Shown piece after piece: positions 36,493 to 46,074 of a stretch of DNA of 64,000 bases. Where the stretch lies: positions 62,001-126,000 of the forward strand of contig JACCEN010000009.1 of assembly GCA_013416435.1 (NCBI GenBank), given 5' to 3'. A model generated the notes under the pieces. That model did no database searches, was not told the DNA's origin, and was given only the letters and a program-made list of their open reading frames with translations. Position numbers and translations under genes: made by a program. Positions within the stretch are counted from its first letter, which is position 1. Each line of letters opens with the position of its first letter. The stretch is from Alcaligenaceae bacterium. Its GTDB lineage: Bacteria; Pseudomonadota; Gammaproteobacteria; Burkholderiales; Burkholderiaceae_B.

Positions 36493-37805
36493 ACCTGCGT
36501 ACCGTACAGGTCGTATTCGTCCGAGTCGGTGACGCGCACCCGCACGATATCGCCCGGCGCGAGGGTCTTGTCGGTCTCCACGAACACGCTGCCGTCGATT
36601 TCAGGCGCATCGGCGCTGGACCGGCCGATAGGGCCGTCCTCGTCGATCTCGTCGATGATCACGTCGATTTCACGGCCGATCTTCTGCGCGAGGCGCTCTG
36701 AGGAAATCCGCTGCTGATGCTCCATGAAACGGTTCCAGCGGTCTTGCTTGACTTCGTCGGGGACGTGATCGGAAAGCTCGTTGGCCTTGGCGCCTTGCAC
36801 CGGTGAATACTGGAAGCAGCCGACACGGTCGAGTTGCGCTTCGGTCATCCAGTCCAGCAGGTACTGGAAGTCTTCTTCGGTTTCGCCGGGAAACCCTACG
36901 ATGAACGTAGAGCGCAGGGTCAAGTCCGGACAGGCTACGCGCCAGCTTTTGATGCGTGCCAGCGTTTTGTCCTCGAAGGCGGGCCGCTTCATGGCTTTCA
37001 GGACACGAGGACTGGCATGCTGGAAAGGAATGTCCAGATAAGGCAGGATCTTGCCGTCCGCCATTAACGGGATCACTTCATCGACGTGCGGGTAAGGATA
37101 CACATAATGCAAGCGCACCCACGCGCCAAAACCCGAAAGCGCTTCGCTGAGCTGCGTCATGTGGGTCTTGATGGGGCGCCCGTTCCAGAAGCCGCTTCGG
37201 AACTTGACGTCGACGCCGTAGGCGCTGGTGTCCTGCGAGATCACCAGCAGTTCCTTCACGCCTGCCTTGACCAGGCGTTCCGCCTCGCCCATGACGTCGC
37301 CTATGGGGCGGCTGACCAGGTCGCCGCGCATGGACGGGATGATACAGAAGCTGCAGCGGTGGTTGCAGCCTTCGGATATCTTCAGGTAGGCATAATGCCG
37401 CGGCGTCAGCTTGATGCCCTGCGGGGGCACCAGATCGACATACGGGTCATGTTCGATGCTGGGCGGGGCCGCCTCGTGCACGGCGCGCACGACCTGTTCA
37501 TACTGCTGCGGGCCGGTGACGGCCAGCACGGCCGGATGCACTTCCCGGATGAGGTTTTCTTCCACGCCCATGCAGCCCGTCACGATGACTTTGCCGTTCT
37601 CGGCAATGGCTTCGCCGATGGCTTCCAGGGATTCGGCCTTGGCGCTGTCAATGAAGCCGCAGGTATTGACGACAACGACGTCCGCATTGTCGTAGTCCGG
37701 GGTGATGGCATAGCCTTCCGTGCGCAACTGCGTCAGGATGCGCTCGGAGTCGACCAGCGCTTTCGGGCAGCCCAGACTGACGAAGCCGACTTTTGGGGAA
37801 CTCAT
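36489..37805 (-). CDS. rimO: Ribosomal protein S12 methylthiotransferase RimO
   Basis: Radical-SAM enzyme that adds a methylthio group to an aspartate of ribosomal protein S12. 438 residues: N-terminal UPF0004 domain with cluster cysteines in [18 protein letters not shown] and VTGCMG; radical-SAM motif CNHRCSFC; then QDTSAYG, RLHYVYP and a C-terminal TRAM domain ([19 protein letters not shown]). The C-terminal end [10 protein letters not shown] is typical of RimO and is intact despite the repeat that touches its stop. Confidence 0.96.
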   Translation of the reverse strand: MSSPKVGFVSLGCPKALVDSERILTQLRTEGYAITPDYDNADVVVVNTCGFIDSAKAESLEAIGEAIAENGKVIVTGCMGVEENLIREVHPAVLAVTGPQQYEQVVRAVHEAAPPSIEHDPYVDLVPPQGIKLTPRHYAYLKISEGCNHRCSFCIIPSMRGDLVSRPIGDVMGEAERLVKAGVKELLVISQDTSAYGVDVKFRSGFWNGRPIKTHMTQLSEALSGFGAWVRLHYVYPYPHVDEVIPLMADGKILPYLDIPFQHASPRVLKAMKRPAFEDKTLARIKSWRVACPDLTLRSTFIVGFPGETEEDFQYLLDWMTEAQLDRVGCFQYSPVQGAKANELSDHVPDEVKQDRWNRFMEHQQRISSERLAQKIGREIDVIIDEIDEDGPIGRSSADAPEIDGSVFVETDKTLAPGDIVRVRVTDSDEYDLYGTQV

Positions 37806-37868
37806 GAATAACCTCGTGGGGGCCGTGCCCCGGAAAAGAAAAGAATTTTAACGGTTGCCGGCTCCGCC

Positions 37869-39284
37869 ATGGCCCGGCCGCGCCCGTTTTTGATGATAAA
37901 GTCCGATTCAAAGCCACTCATACTGATTTTTGCCGTCGTGCATCTTAATTCTTCCAGGCATCGAAGCATCAGCTTATCCGACACCCTGCTGGCCAGCGCC
38001 CGCAATGTGCGCGACGTGCTGGCCGGCAGGTCGTTGTCGGACAGCCTTGCCGCAACGCCGGCCGAATTGCGGGCGTCGGCGCAGGCGGTGTCATTTCATG
38101 CCATGCGCAAATTGGGGCAGGCCCGCCATGCCAGGCGGATTCTGGTCAGCCGCACGCCGCCCAACCCGCTGTTCGATGCCTTGCTGCTGGTGTCGCTGGC
38201 ACTGCTCGAAACCGCTGTGGAGCACGAGGCACAGAAGGACGAACCCGCTACGCGCCACTTGCCCGTGTATGCCGTGCACACCGTGGTCGACCAGGCCGTG
38301 ACTGCGGTGTCGGCGCAACCGAAAATGCGTGCCTACAAAGCGTTGTTGAATGGAACGCTCAGGAACTACATTCGAGAGCGCGATGCCATTTTAACGCAGG
38401 CGAAGGATTCCCTCGAAGCCCGCTTCAATTTTCCGGACTGGTGGGTCAGGCGCCTGGGCAAGGCCTATCCCGAGCAATGGGAAGCCTTGCTGAAGGCGTC
38501 CGATGAGCCGGGGCCGATGACACTGCGCGTGAATGCGCGGCGGACCACCGTTCAAGGGATGCTGGACGCCCTCGATGCGTCGGGCATGCCGGCTTTTCAT
38601 CGGGGCGGCGACGCCATCACATTGTGCACGCCCCGCCCGGTGCAGGACATTCCCGGCTTTGATCAGGGCTGGTTCTCCGTTCAGGATTACGCCGCGCAGC
38701 AGGCGGGCGTCCTTTTGCCCCTGACGCCGGGCATGCGCGTGCTCGATGCCTGCGCCGCTCCCGGCGGCAAGACCGCGCACTTGCTTGAACGAGCCGACCT
38801 CCGCTTGCTGGCGATCGATGCCGATGCCACCCGGCTCGGGCGCGTGCGGGAAAACCTTGCCAGGCTCGGGCTGGACCGCGGCGACGTTTCCATGAAGCAG
38901 GCCGATGCCGCCGAACTCGAATCATGGTGGGATGGCGTACCCTTCGACGCGATTCTTGCCGATGTTCCCTGCACGGCCTCCGGCGTGGTGCGCCGCCATC
39001 CCGATATCCGCTGGCTTCGCCGCGAGGCCGACATCGCAAAGACCTCGGCCCTGCAGCGCCGCATCATGGATGCACTATGGGGCGCCTTACGGCCGGGCGG
39101 CCATCTTCTGTATGCCACCTGCTCCATTTTTCCGGAAGAGTGCGAAGAGCAGGCACAGCATTTTCAGCACCGCCACGCCGATGCCCTGCGCCTGGAAGCA
39201 CCCGGCCAAATGCTGCCCCTGGCCGAACGGCCCATAATGGCGCACGACGGCTTTTTTTATGCTTTGTTTGCCAAGAAAGCGTGA
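37869..39284 (+). CDS. rsmB: 16S rRNA (cytosine-967-C5) methyltransferase RsmB
   Basis: Methylates C967 of 16S rRNA. N-terminal NusB-like RNA-binding domain (about 35-190: LASARNVRDVLAG, VYAVHTVVDQAV, NGTLRNYIRER), then a SAM-binding domain with DACAAPGGKTAHLL, the catalytic DVPCTASGVVRRHPDIRW and YATCSIFPEE. 471 residues, about 40 longer than E. coli RsmB at the N-terminus. An ATG 24 bases downstream (MIKSDSK) is possible; neither has a good ribosome-binding site. It is first of a run with the DUF4390 gene and a NtrY/NtrX-like pair. Confidence 0.93.
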   Translation: MARPRPFLMIKSDSKPLILIFAVVHLNSSRHRSISLSDTLLASARNVRDVLAGRSLSDSLAATPAELRASAQAVSFHAMRKLGQARHARRILVSRTPPNPLFDALLLVSLALLETAVEHEAQKDEPATRHLPVYAVHTVVDQAVTAVSAQPKMRAYKALLNGTLRNYIRERDAILTQAKDSLEARFNFPDWWVRRLGKAYPEQWEALLKASDEPGPMTLRVNARRTTVQGMLDALDASGMPAFHRGGDAITLCTPRPVQDIPGFDQGWFSVQDYAAQQAGVLLPLTPGMRVLDACAAPGGKTAHLLERADLRLLAIDADATRLGRVRENLARLGLDRGDVSMKQADAAELESWWDGVPFDAILADVPCTASGVVRRHPDIRWLRREADIAKTSALQRRIMDALWGALRPGGHLLYATCSIFPEECEEQAQHFQHRHADALRLEAPGQMLPLAERPIMAHDGFFYALFAKKA

Positions 39285-39364
39285 CTCGTCAAAAATGACG
39301 ATTTCACATCCGCCGATGTGTAATGATCGACCCTATCTTCCTATTGAGCGTTAATAGGCCCTGA

Positions 39365-39946
39365 ATGCTGCGATTGCTGTTTTCCGTTTTCCTTTCCCTG
39401 GCTTTGGCAGGGGCTGCGTGCGCCGAGGTCAGCACGGAGGAGACGAGCGAGCGCGTTTTGCGTGTCGAACCGCAGGTTCGGGAGGGCAAGCTTTATATCG
39501 ATGCCGATGTCCAGCTGGACGTAACGGGAGACTTGCGCAATGCCGCCGAGAAAGGCGTGCCCATTTACTTTACGGCCGATCTCAAGATCGTTTCGAAAAG
39601 ATGGTGGTGGTTCGACAAGGTGGTCGTCGACGAGCAACTGACATGGCGCATCGTGTATAACGCGCTGACCAGGCAATGGCGCGTGGGTACCGGAGAGCTC
39701 TCGCTGCCCGAATCGTCACTGGACAATGCCTTGTCGCTGGTGCGGAACATTCGCGGCTGGGCGGTCGCCGACATCGGCGACCTGGAGCACGATGAGCCAT
39801 ACGAGGGCCGCATCCGGGTGCGTCTCGATACTTCGCTTCTAGCGCGGCCATTTCAGGTCGACGCCTTGAACAGCAGCGCATGGTCGCTTGCTACTCCATG
39901 GAAAAACTTCAATTTTTCAATCTCGGTGGCCGAGCCTCAGCGTTGA
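39365..39946 (+). CDS. DUF4390-family exported protein
   Basis: Function unknown. 193 residues: a signal peptide (about 1-20, ALAGAACAE), then a beta-rich body with LYIDADVQLDVTGDLRNAAEKGVP, FTADLKIVSKRWWWFDK, WRIVYNALTRQWRVG and the ending ATPWKNFNFSISVAEP, the recognised DUF4390 pattern. This family regularly sits between rsmB and a NtrY-like kinase in betaproteobacteria, and the kinase gene overlaps its 3' end here. That may mean it feeds the sensor, but this is only inference from position. Confidence 0.88.
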   Translation: MLRLLFSVFLSLALAGAACAEVSTEETSERVLRVEPQVREGKLYIDADVQLDVTGDLRNAAEKGVPIYFTADLKIVSKRWWWFDKVVVDEQLTWRIVYNALTRQWRVGTGELSLPESSLDNALSLVRNIRGWAVADIGDLEHDEPYEGRIRVRLDTSLLARPFQVDALNSSAWSLATPWKNFNFSISVAEPQR

Positions 39947-42294
39947 TACGCTGGGGCTTGCGGGCAGCGCTGGTCGTGGCGGCGCTCAGCGCGCTGGCGC
40001 TGCTTGCCTTGCTGGTATGGTCCACGGGCAACGCGTCGCGCTATGCGCAGCAGTACGACACGCTGCTGGTGCTCAACGGGATACTTGCCGTCGCGCTGAT
40101 CTTCTGGGTGCTGGCCTTGTCGGCAAGGCTGCTGCGCCAGATCCGGCGCAGGCAATTCGGCGCCAGGCTCACTGCCCGGTTCACCTTGTATTTCGCGCTG
40201 ATCGGCGTGCTGCCGGGGGCGTTGATATACGTGCTCTCGGTCGAGTTCATGTCGCGGTCCATCGAGTCCTGGTTCAACGTGCGTGTCGATACGGCGCTCG
40301 AAGCGGGCTTGAACCTGGGTCGAGCGGCGCTCGATTCCCAGCTCGACGACCTGAATGCCCGCGCCAAGGAAATGTCGGCGAAGCTGGGCAATGCCAATGA
40401 AGCCGAAATGTCGCTGGTCATTTCCCGGCTGCGCGAATCCTCTGGCGTGGCCGAAGCGCTTATCTTCACCGGCAATGGGCGGCTGATCGCCTTCAGTTCT
40501 TCGGCTTACGGGCAATTGCTGCCCGATCTGCCGCCTGCGTCGGTCATCAATCAGCTGAGGGTGGCGCGCTACTATTCGGCGGCCGAGGCCGACGAGGTCG
40601 ACGAAGCGGCGAAAGGCCCGGATGGGGAGGGCGCGGCGCAGGCCGGGCTGCACCTGCGCGTGGTCCTGCCCATCAACACGGTGGAGCGGTTTTCATCCTT
40701 GCTTGGCATGGCGCCCGATGCGCGTTGGCTGCAGGTGATCGAGCCCGTGCCCGAGCAGATCGCGCGCAATGCCAACCAGGTCCAGCAAGGGTTCCGGGAC
40801 TACCAGGAACTGGCCCTGTCGCGCCTGGGGCTGCGCAAGCTGTACGGCATCACACTGACCCTGGCGCTCATCCTGGCGGTTTTCGCGGCCATTGTCTTTG
40901 CGCTGTCGGTGTCGCGCAGGCTCGTTCGGCCGCTGCTGTCGCTGGCTGCCGGCACCCAGGCGGTCGGCGTAGGCGATTATCGGCCCTTGCCCGAGCCGCC
41001 GGAGAAAGACGAGGTGGGACAATTGACCCGCTCTTTCAACGCCATGACGCGCCAGCTCGACGAGGCCCGGCATATGGTCGAGAACAATCGGCAGCAGCTG
41101 GAGCGGTCGAATGTCTATCTCGAGTCGGTCCTGAGCAACCTCTCTTCGGGCGTGCTGGTGTTCGATGAAATGTTCAGGGTGAGCATGTTCAACCAGGGTG
41201 CGCAAAGCATTCTGCGCACCGATCTGCGCTCGGTGAAGGGCAGGCCGCTGGAGACCGCCGATGGTGCCTTCGCGCTGTCCCAGCTCATCCGCCAGGCCTT
41301 TGCCGCCCATGCCGCCGTCGGCTCCGAGCGTCAATACTGGCAACAGCAGTTCGAGCTGGAGCTCGAGGCGGCGGACGACAACGAAAAGAAAAAACACATC
41401 GTCACCCTGTTGGCGCGGGGAACGCACTTGCGGGTCGATGGACGAGGCAACGGCTATCTGGTCGTGTTCGACGACATCAGCGAGGTGATTTCCGCCAATC
41501 GAACGGTTGCCTGGGGCGAAGTTGCGCGCAGGCTCGCGCACGAGATCAAGAATCCGCTGACGCCCATACAGCTGTCGGCCGAACGGCTTGCCATGAAGCT
41601 GGCGGGGAAGCTGAACGATAACGACGCGGCGATGCTCATGCGGTCGACCACCACCATCGTCAATCAAGTGGCTTCGCTGAAGCAGATGGTGGATGATTTC
41701 CGCGAGTATGCGCGCACGCCCCCCGCGCAGATGCAACGCATCGAAATCAATGCGTTGATTGCCGATGTGCTGGCGCTGTACGGATGGGATCCCGCGGGCG
41801 GCATGGTGCGCGACGATAGCCAGAGCGTGCATGTCGATGTCGACTTCGATCGCGACGTACCCGACATCGAGGGGGATCCCACCCAGCTGCGCCAGGTGAT
41901 CCATAATTTGATGGCCAACGCGCGGGACGCGGCCTCGCAGCACCAGCCGTTGGCCGATGCCCGTATCCACGTGCAGACCAAGCTCACGCATTCGGGCACC
42001 GAGGGCGAAAGCCAGCGTTCGGGCGTGCGGCTCACGATCACGGACAATGGCTGCGGGTTCCCTTCGCAGGTGCTGGCGCGGGTTTTCGAGCCCTATGTGA
42101 CGACGAAGGCGAGCGGGACAGGCCTGGGACTTGCTATAGTTAAAAAAATTATCGAAGAACACGGCGGTCGCATCGATATTTCTAACCGTCGCGAAGGGGG
42201 GGCTCGCATATCCATCCTCTTGACGCGCCTTGCCGAACCAGCGTCTTCGCTGGACGAAGAAAGGCAAGGGAACGATAATGCGGAAAAAAGGTAG
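39898..42294 (+). CDS. NtrY-like sensor histidine kinase
   Basis: Membrane sensor kinase of about 798 residues. Three N-terminal hydrophobic helices and a periplasmic loop, a further helix (TLALILAVFAAIVFAL), HAMP (RRLVRPLLSLAAGTQAVGVGDY), a PAS-like region (ESVLSNLSSGVLVFDE), HisKA with phospho-acceptor H548 in LAHEIKNPLTPIQLSAERL, and HATPase motifs HNLMANARDA, DNGCGFP and GTGLGLAIVKKI. This is the NtrY order. The start is uncertain: ATG at 39880 or 39898, or TTG at 39943 overlapping the DUF4390 stop. The ligand is unknown. The partner regulator is encoded ten bases downstream. Confidence 0.9.
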   Translation: MEKLQFFNLGGRASALIRWGLRAALVVAALSALALLALLVWSTGNASRYAQQYDTLLVLNGILAVALIFWVLALSARLLRQIRRRQFGARLTARFTLYFALIGVLPGALIYVLSVEFMSRSIESWFNVRVDTALEAGLNLGRAALDSQLDDLNARAKEMSAKLGNANEAEMSLVISRLRESSGVAEALIFTGNGRLIAFSSSAYGQLLPDLPPASVINQLRVARYYSAAEADEVDEAAKGPDGEGAAQAGLHLRVVLPINTVERFSSLLGMAPDARWLQVIEPVPEQIARNANQVQQGFRDYQELALSRLGLRKLYGITLTLALILAVFAAIVFALSVSRRLVRPLLSLAAGTQAVGVGDYRPLPEPPEKDEVGQLTRSFNAMTRQLDEARHMVENNRQQLERSNVYLESVLSNLSSGVLVFDEMFRVSMFNQGAQSILRTDLRSVKGRPLETADGAFALSQLIRQAFAAHAAVGSERQYWQQQFELELEAADDNEKKKHIVTLLARGTHLRVDGRGNGYLVVFDDISEVISANRTVAWGEVARRLAHEIKNPLTPIQLSAERLAMKLAGKLNDNDAAMLMRSTTTIVNQVASLKQMVDDFREYARTPPAQMQRIEINALIADVLALYGWDPAGGMVRDDSQSVHVDVDFDRDVPDIEGDPTQLRQVIHNLMANARDAASQHQPLADARIHVQTKLTHSGTEGESQRSGVRLTITDNGCGFPSQVLARVFEPYVTTKASGTGLGLAIVKKIIEEHGGRIDISNRREGGARISILLTRLAEPASSLDEERQGNDNAEKR

Positions 42295-42304
42295 GTGACG
42301 CTTT

Positions 42305-43000
42305 ATGGCCAGAATTCTGGTTGTTGACGACGAAATTGGTATCCGTGAGCTTTTGTCCGAAATCCTTTACGACGAAGGACATTCGGTCGAACTCGCAGAG
42401 AACGCCGCGCAGGCGCGTGCGGCGCGGTTGCGGGCGCGGCCCGATCTGGTGCTGCTCGACATCTGGATGCCGGATACGGACGGTGTGAGCCTGCTCAAGG
42501 AATGGGGCTCGCAAGGCCTGCTCGATATGCCCGTCATCATGATGAGCGGGCACGCCACGGTCGATACGGCGGTCGAGGCCACGCGCATCGGCGCAGTCGA
42601 CTTCCTTGAAAAACCCATCACGCTGCAGAAGCTCTTGAAGACCATTGCGGCGGCCTTGGCCAAGCCGGTCGTCACGCCCTCGCCAACCGGCGTCGCGCGG
42701 CTGCCGGAACGCCGCACCGACCATCTTCCGCCGTTGACCACCGAAGCCTTGGCGCCCGTCGCCGAGCCCGCGGCGGAACTCAATAATTCCCTGCTGGGCG
42801 GTATCTCGCTCGATCAGCCGCTGCGCGATGCGCGCGACGAATTCGAGCGGATCTACTTCGAATACCATCTGGGACGCGAAAATCACAGCATGACGCGCGT
42901 ATCCGAAAGGACCGGCCTGGAACGCACTCACTTGTACCGCAAGCTCAAGCAGCTGGGCATCGACTCCTCGCGCAAGAAGCACAGTAGTTCCAACAACTGA
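42305..43000 (+). CDS. NtrX-like response regulator without AAA+ domain
   Basis: 231 residues: an N-terminal receiver with acidic pocket D8/D9, phospho-acceptor D52 (LLDIWMP), MMSGHA and K-loop LEKPI, a linker of about 60 residues rich in proline and alanine, and a C-terminal Fis-type helix-turn-helix (TRVSERTGLERTHLYRKLKQLGI). NtrX and NtrC proteins normally carry a sigma-54-binding AAA+ ATPase between these parts. Here it is missing without a frame break, so activation through sigma-54 is not possible for this protein. The ATG has AGGTAGGTG upstream. The stop overlaps the ATG of the next gene (TGATG). Confidence 0.9.
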   Translation: MARILVVDDEIGIRELLSEILYDEGHSVELAENAAQARAARLRARPDLVLLDIWMPDTDGVSLLKEWGSQGLLDMPVIMMSGHATVDTAVEATRIGAVDFLEKPITLQKLLKTIAAALAKPVVTPSPTGVARLPERRTDHLPPLTTEALAPVAEPAAELNNSLLGGISLDQPLRDARDEFERIYFEYHLGRENHSMTRVSERTGLERTHLYRKLKQLGIDSSRKKHSSSNN

Positions 43001-44118
43001 TGGCTCAACTTTTTGATCCCATTGCCTTGCGCGGGCTGGTTCTGCCGAATCGCGTCATTGTTTCTCCCATGTGTCAGTACTCGGCGCAGGACGGCAATGC
43101 CAATGAATGGCATGTCGCTCATCTCAGCAGCCTTGCCCTGGGCGGCATGGGCCTGTTGTGCCTGGAGGCCACCGCGGTGACGCCCGAAGGCAGGATCTCA
43201 CCGGGCTGCCTGGGGCTTTGGTCCGACGAGAACGAAGCCGCCATGGCGAGGCTGCTGAAGGTCGTCAGGGCGGCGAGCCCGGTGAAGCTCGCCATACAGC
43301 TGGGTCATGCCGGCCGCAAGGCGTCCAGTGCGCCGCCATGGCAAGGGGGCCAGCTTCTGGCGGAGTCCGATGGCGGTTGGCAGCCCATGGGGCCGTCCGC
43401 CGTGCCGCACAAGCCCGGCGAGGCTGTGCCGACGGCAATGGATGCCGGCGACTTGTCGCGCGTCCGCGATGCTTTCGTGGCTTCGGCTCAGCGTTCCATA
43501 CGGCTGGGCTTCGATGCCATCGAGCTGCACGCGGCGCACGGCTATCTATTGCATCAGTTTCTGTCGCCGGTTTCCAACCAGCGCAACGACGAATACGGGG
43601 GCAGCCTCGAAAACCGCATGCGGTTTCCGCTTGAGGTCTTCCATGCGATACGGGCTGCGGTGCCCGGCACGATACCGGTCGGTGTGCGTCTGTCGGGCAC
43701 GGACTGGCTGGACGACGAGCCGGGCTGGACCATAGATCAGACGGTTGAGCTTGGCTTGCGCTTGAAGGAGAGCGGGGTCGATTGGCTGGATATTTCCAGC
43801 GGCGGCGTGTCGCCGCGCCAGAAGATCCCTGTGGGTCCCGGCTACCAGGTTCATCTGGCAGAGGCCGTCAAGAAGCAGGTGGGCGTTCCAACCATGGCCG
43901 TCGGCCTGATCACCGAGCCAATACAGGCCGAAGGCATTGTGGCAGCAGGCCAGGCGGACATGGTCGCGTTGGGGCGGGCAATGCTGTACAACCCCCGCTG
44001 GGTCTGGCATGCCGCCGCCGAGCTGGGCGCGCAGCTGGAAGCCCCGCCGCAATACTGGCGCTCGCTGCCCGCCGGCCGGAACGCCATCTTTTTGAACACG
44101 TCATTCGGCATGCGCTGA
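43000..44118 (+). CDS. Old Yellow Enzyme-family NADH:flavin oxidoreductase (YqjM type)
   Basis: FMN-dependent ene-reductase that reduces activated C=C bonds with NAD(P)H. 372 residues of the thermophilic-like YqjM class: C25 and Y27 in SPMCQYSA, QLGHAGRKAS, the ligand-binding pair in ELHAAHGYLLHQFLSP, NQRNDEYGGSLENRMRFPLEV, and phosphate-binding VALGRAMLYNP. The natural substrate is not readable. The TGATG overlap with the response-regulator gene means coupled translation, an unusual partner for such an enzyme. It is followed eight bases later by the palindromic repeats. Confidence 0.92.
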   Translation: MAQLFDPIALRGLVLPNRVIVSPMCQYSAQDGNANEWHVAHLSSLALGGMGLLCLEATAVTPEGRISPGCLGLWSDENEAAMARLLKVVRAASPVKLAIQLGHAGRKASSAPPWQGGQLLAESDGGWQPMGPSAVPHKPGEAVPTAMDAGDLSRVRDAFVASAQRSIRLGFDAIELHAAHGYLLHQFLSPVSNQRNDEYGGSLENRMRFPLEVFHAIRAAVPGTIPVGVRLSGTDWLDDEPGWTIDQTVELGLRLKESGVDWLDISSGGVSPRQKIPVGPGYQVHLAEAVKKQVGVPTMAVGLITEPIQAEGIVAAGQADMVALGRAMLYNPRWVWHAAAELGAQLEAPPQYWRSLPAGRNAIFLNTSFGMR

Positions 44119-44125
44119 AGGGTAA

Positions 44126-44211
44126 GGGGTCAGACCCACGGGTCTGACCCCGCAAGCGCAGGGAATCATGGGGTCAGACCCCGTACGGGGTCTGACCCCC
44201 CCTCTGACCCC
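44126..44211. repeat. Palindromic repeat pair, ene-reductase / bioC junction
   Basis: A 26-base short copy (44126-44151, centre CACG with a base lost from each arm), a perfect 30-base copy (44170-44199, centre GTAC), and a trailing half arm (CTCTGACCCC ending near 44211). Confidence 0.85.
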
Positions 44212-44219
44212 CTCACTCA

Positions 44220-45173
44220 TTAAAGCTCGTCGGGTTTGCGCGGCCTGACGGTGGGGCGTGGGCTGTTCGCGTCGCTTGCGCGGCCTATGGACGAGGCGGA
44301 AATGCGGGTTTCACCGGCCGGCGTGCGGTGTGCGGCCGAGCGCCAGGCGTGGCCATAGGCGACTTCCAGGCTCAGGTGTATGGTGCCGTCTTGATGGCGC
44401 TGCGACTCGAGCGCCGCGAGCAGCCGTTTCATCCATTGCCTGCCGGGCAGGCCTGCCCGGCGGTCCAGGCTGGGGTTGCCGCCCAGGATGCGCATGTCGT
44501 TCAGCAGTTTTTCGGGTGTGCGATAGGTCAGAGTGATGATTTCCTGATCCATCACGGGATCCAGGAAACCGCGTCCGAGCAGCAGGTCGCCAAAGTCGTG
44601 CATATCGACGAACTGCGGCGTCTGCGTTCCCAGGCCCGCGTCTTCCACGGCGGCGCGCAGTTCTGCCAGGGAACCAGGCCCCAGGCATGAGAACATGGCC
44701 AGCGCGCCTGGCTTCAGGATGCGCCGCCACTCGGCAAGAACGTTGTGGGGTTCCGGGTGCCAGTGCAGCGCCATATTCGACCAGACCAGATCCATGCTTT
44801 CCGAGGGCTGGCCCGAGTCGGCCATGTCGGATTCCAGGAACTGGACCGGCGGCGTCGGCTTGTTGCGCAGCTTTTGCCAGAAGCCGGGCTTGGCGACATA
44901 GCGGTCCCGCGCCACGTTGAGCAAAGTCTTGCAGGCGTCCTGTCCGGAATAGTCCATATCGGGATATTGCGCGCGCAGCGGTTCGAGCGCGTGCCCGGCG
45001 CCGCAACCGGCATCCAGCACCTTTATGGGCTTGATGCGTATGTAGCTCAGGCGCTGCAGCATGCGTTGGGCGATTTCACCGTACAGAAACTGCGCCGCGT
45101 CCAGGGGGCTGCGGCGGGCGAATTGCTGGTTGACATGAGACGCGCTGACGCGCAATCGGGGAGGCTGGGACAT
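44220..45173 (-). CDS. bioC: BioC-like SAM-dependent methyltransferase
   Basis: Likely malonyl-ACP O-methyltransferase, which starts pimelate synthesis for biotin. 317 residues: an N-terminal VNQQFARRSPLDAAQFLYGEIAQRML, close to the BioC opening, SAM motif VLDAGCGAGHALEPL, DLVWSNMALHWHPEP and LKPGALAMFSCLGPGSLAELRAAV. The last 60 residues are longer and poorer in motifs than in E. coli BioC. No other bio genes are nearby, so another small-molecule methyltransferase role remains possible. Divergent from comF. Confidence 0.8.
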   Translation of the reverse strand: MSQPPRLRVSASHVNQQFARRSPLDAAQFLYGEIAQRMLQRLSYIRIKPIKVLDAGCGAGHALEPLRAQYPDMDYSGQDACKTLLNVARDRYVAKPGFWQKLRNKPTPPVQFLESDMADSGQPSESMDLVWSNMALHWHPEPHNVLAEWRRILKPGALAMFSCLGPGSLAELRAAVEDAGLGTQTPQFVDMHDFGDLLLGRGFLDPVMDQEIITLTYRTPEKLLNDMRILGGNPSLDRRAGLPGRQWMKRLLAALESQRHQDGTIHLSLEVAYGHAWRSAAHRTPAGETRISASSIGRASDANSPRPTVRPRKPDEL

Positions 45174-45285
45174 TTATGGCTAGCGGACAATGGCGTTGAA
45201 ACGGGATTCGTGCTCAGATGCGGGACCAAAGGCGTGAGGCCTGTCGGTGCGAACAGGCCTGGTGGCCGCAACGGTAGATATCATT

Positions 45286-46056
45286 ATGGCGTATCTGAAC
45301 TTCCTGCGCGAATCGGCAGCGGCGGGCGGCACGCTTCTACGGCACATGCCGCGCATGCTGTGGCGCCAGCTGCCCGCTATGGCGTCCGGCTTATGTGATC
45401 TATGCCAGGACACCTCGAAGGCGGGCCAACTCTGCGAAGACTGTCGAGCCCTGCTTCTTGCGCCCATGACGGACGGCAGTGCACGTTGCGCGGTCTGCCA
45501 CCTTCGGCTGGATGGCCGCATGCATTGTCCCGACTGCCTGAACGGCGGTTTTGCTTTCGACCGCGTGATCGCCGCCTTCGATTACGCGGCACCGGGCGAT
45601 CTGCTCATTCATTACTTCAAGAGCCGGGGACGATTCATGTGCGCCGGCGTTCTGGCGGGACTGCTGGCCGATGCGGTGGCGGATGCCGAGCCATGCCTTC
45701 CCGAGGCTACAATCCTGGTTTGTGTGCCGTCCAGCCGAGCCGCCGTATTGCGGCGGGGCTTCAACCCCGCCGCCGAGATCGCGCGATCTCTTTCCGGCCG
45801 ATTGCGGCTCGCCTACCGTCCCGAATGGGTGGTCCGGACACGCGACGGCGAAAGCCAGACCCGCCTGAACCGGCGTGAACGCCGCCTGCATGCGCGCTCG
45901 CTGTTCCGCTGCGCGGGCGATGTCTCGGGGCTGCATGTCGCGATCGTGGACGACGTGCTCACCACGGGCAGCACGCTGCACAGCATCGCGCTTACCCTGA
46001 AGGAGGCAGGCGCGGCCTCGGTGTGCGGGCTGGTCGTGGCGCGCACGCCTTATTGA
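45286..46056 (+). CDS. comF: ComF-family phosphoribosyltransferase-like protein
   Basis: 256 residues. N-terminal zinc-ribbon-like cysteine pairs (CDLC, CEDC, CAVC, CPDC), then a type I phosphoribosyltransferase fold with PRPP loop VAIVDDVLTTGSTL and the family marks YFKSRGRF, VPSSRAAVLRRGFNPAAEIA and RTRDGESQTRLNRRER. Family members include ComF (DNA uptake in competence) and GntX. The ATG at 45286 fits the conserved start; a GTG 39 bases earlier is open. Together with dprA this is a second competence-associated gene in the window, though neither proves competence. Confidence 0.88.
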   Translation: MAYLNFLRESAAAGGTLLRHMPRMLWRQLPAMASGLCDLCQDTSKAGQLCEDCRALLLAPMTDGSARCAVCHLRLDGRMHCPDCLNGGFAFDRVIAAFDYAAPGDLLIHYFKSRGRFMCAGVLAGLLADAVADAEPCLPEATILVCVPSSRAAVLRRGFNPAAEIARSLSGRLRLAYRPEWVVRTRDGESQTRLNRRERRLHARSLFRCAGDVSGLHVAIVDDVLTTGSTLHSIALTLKEAGAASVCGLVVARTPY

Positions 46057-46074
46057 TTCTTTGACGGATGGTTC

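Noticed and set aside
39284-39310. Intrinsic terminator after rsmB (CGTCA and TGACG around four A)
   Set aside because: The stem has only five pairs and no T-run follows, so support is too weak to list.
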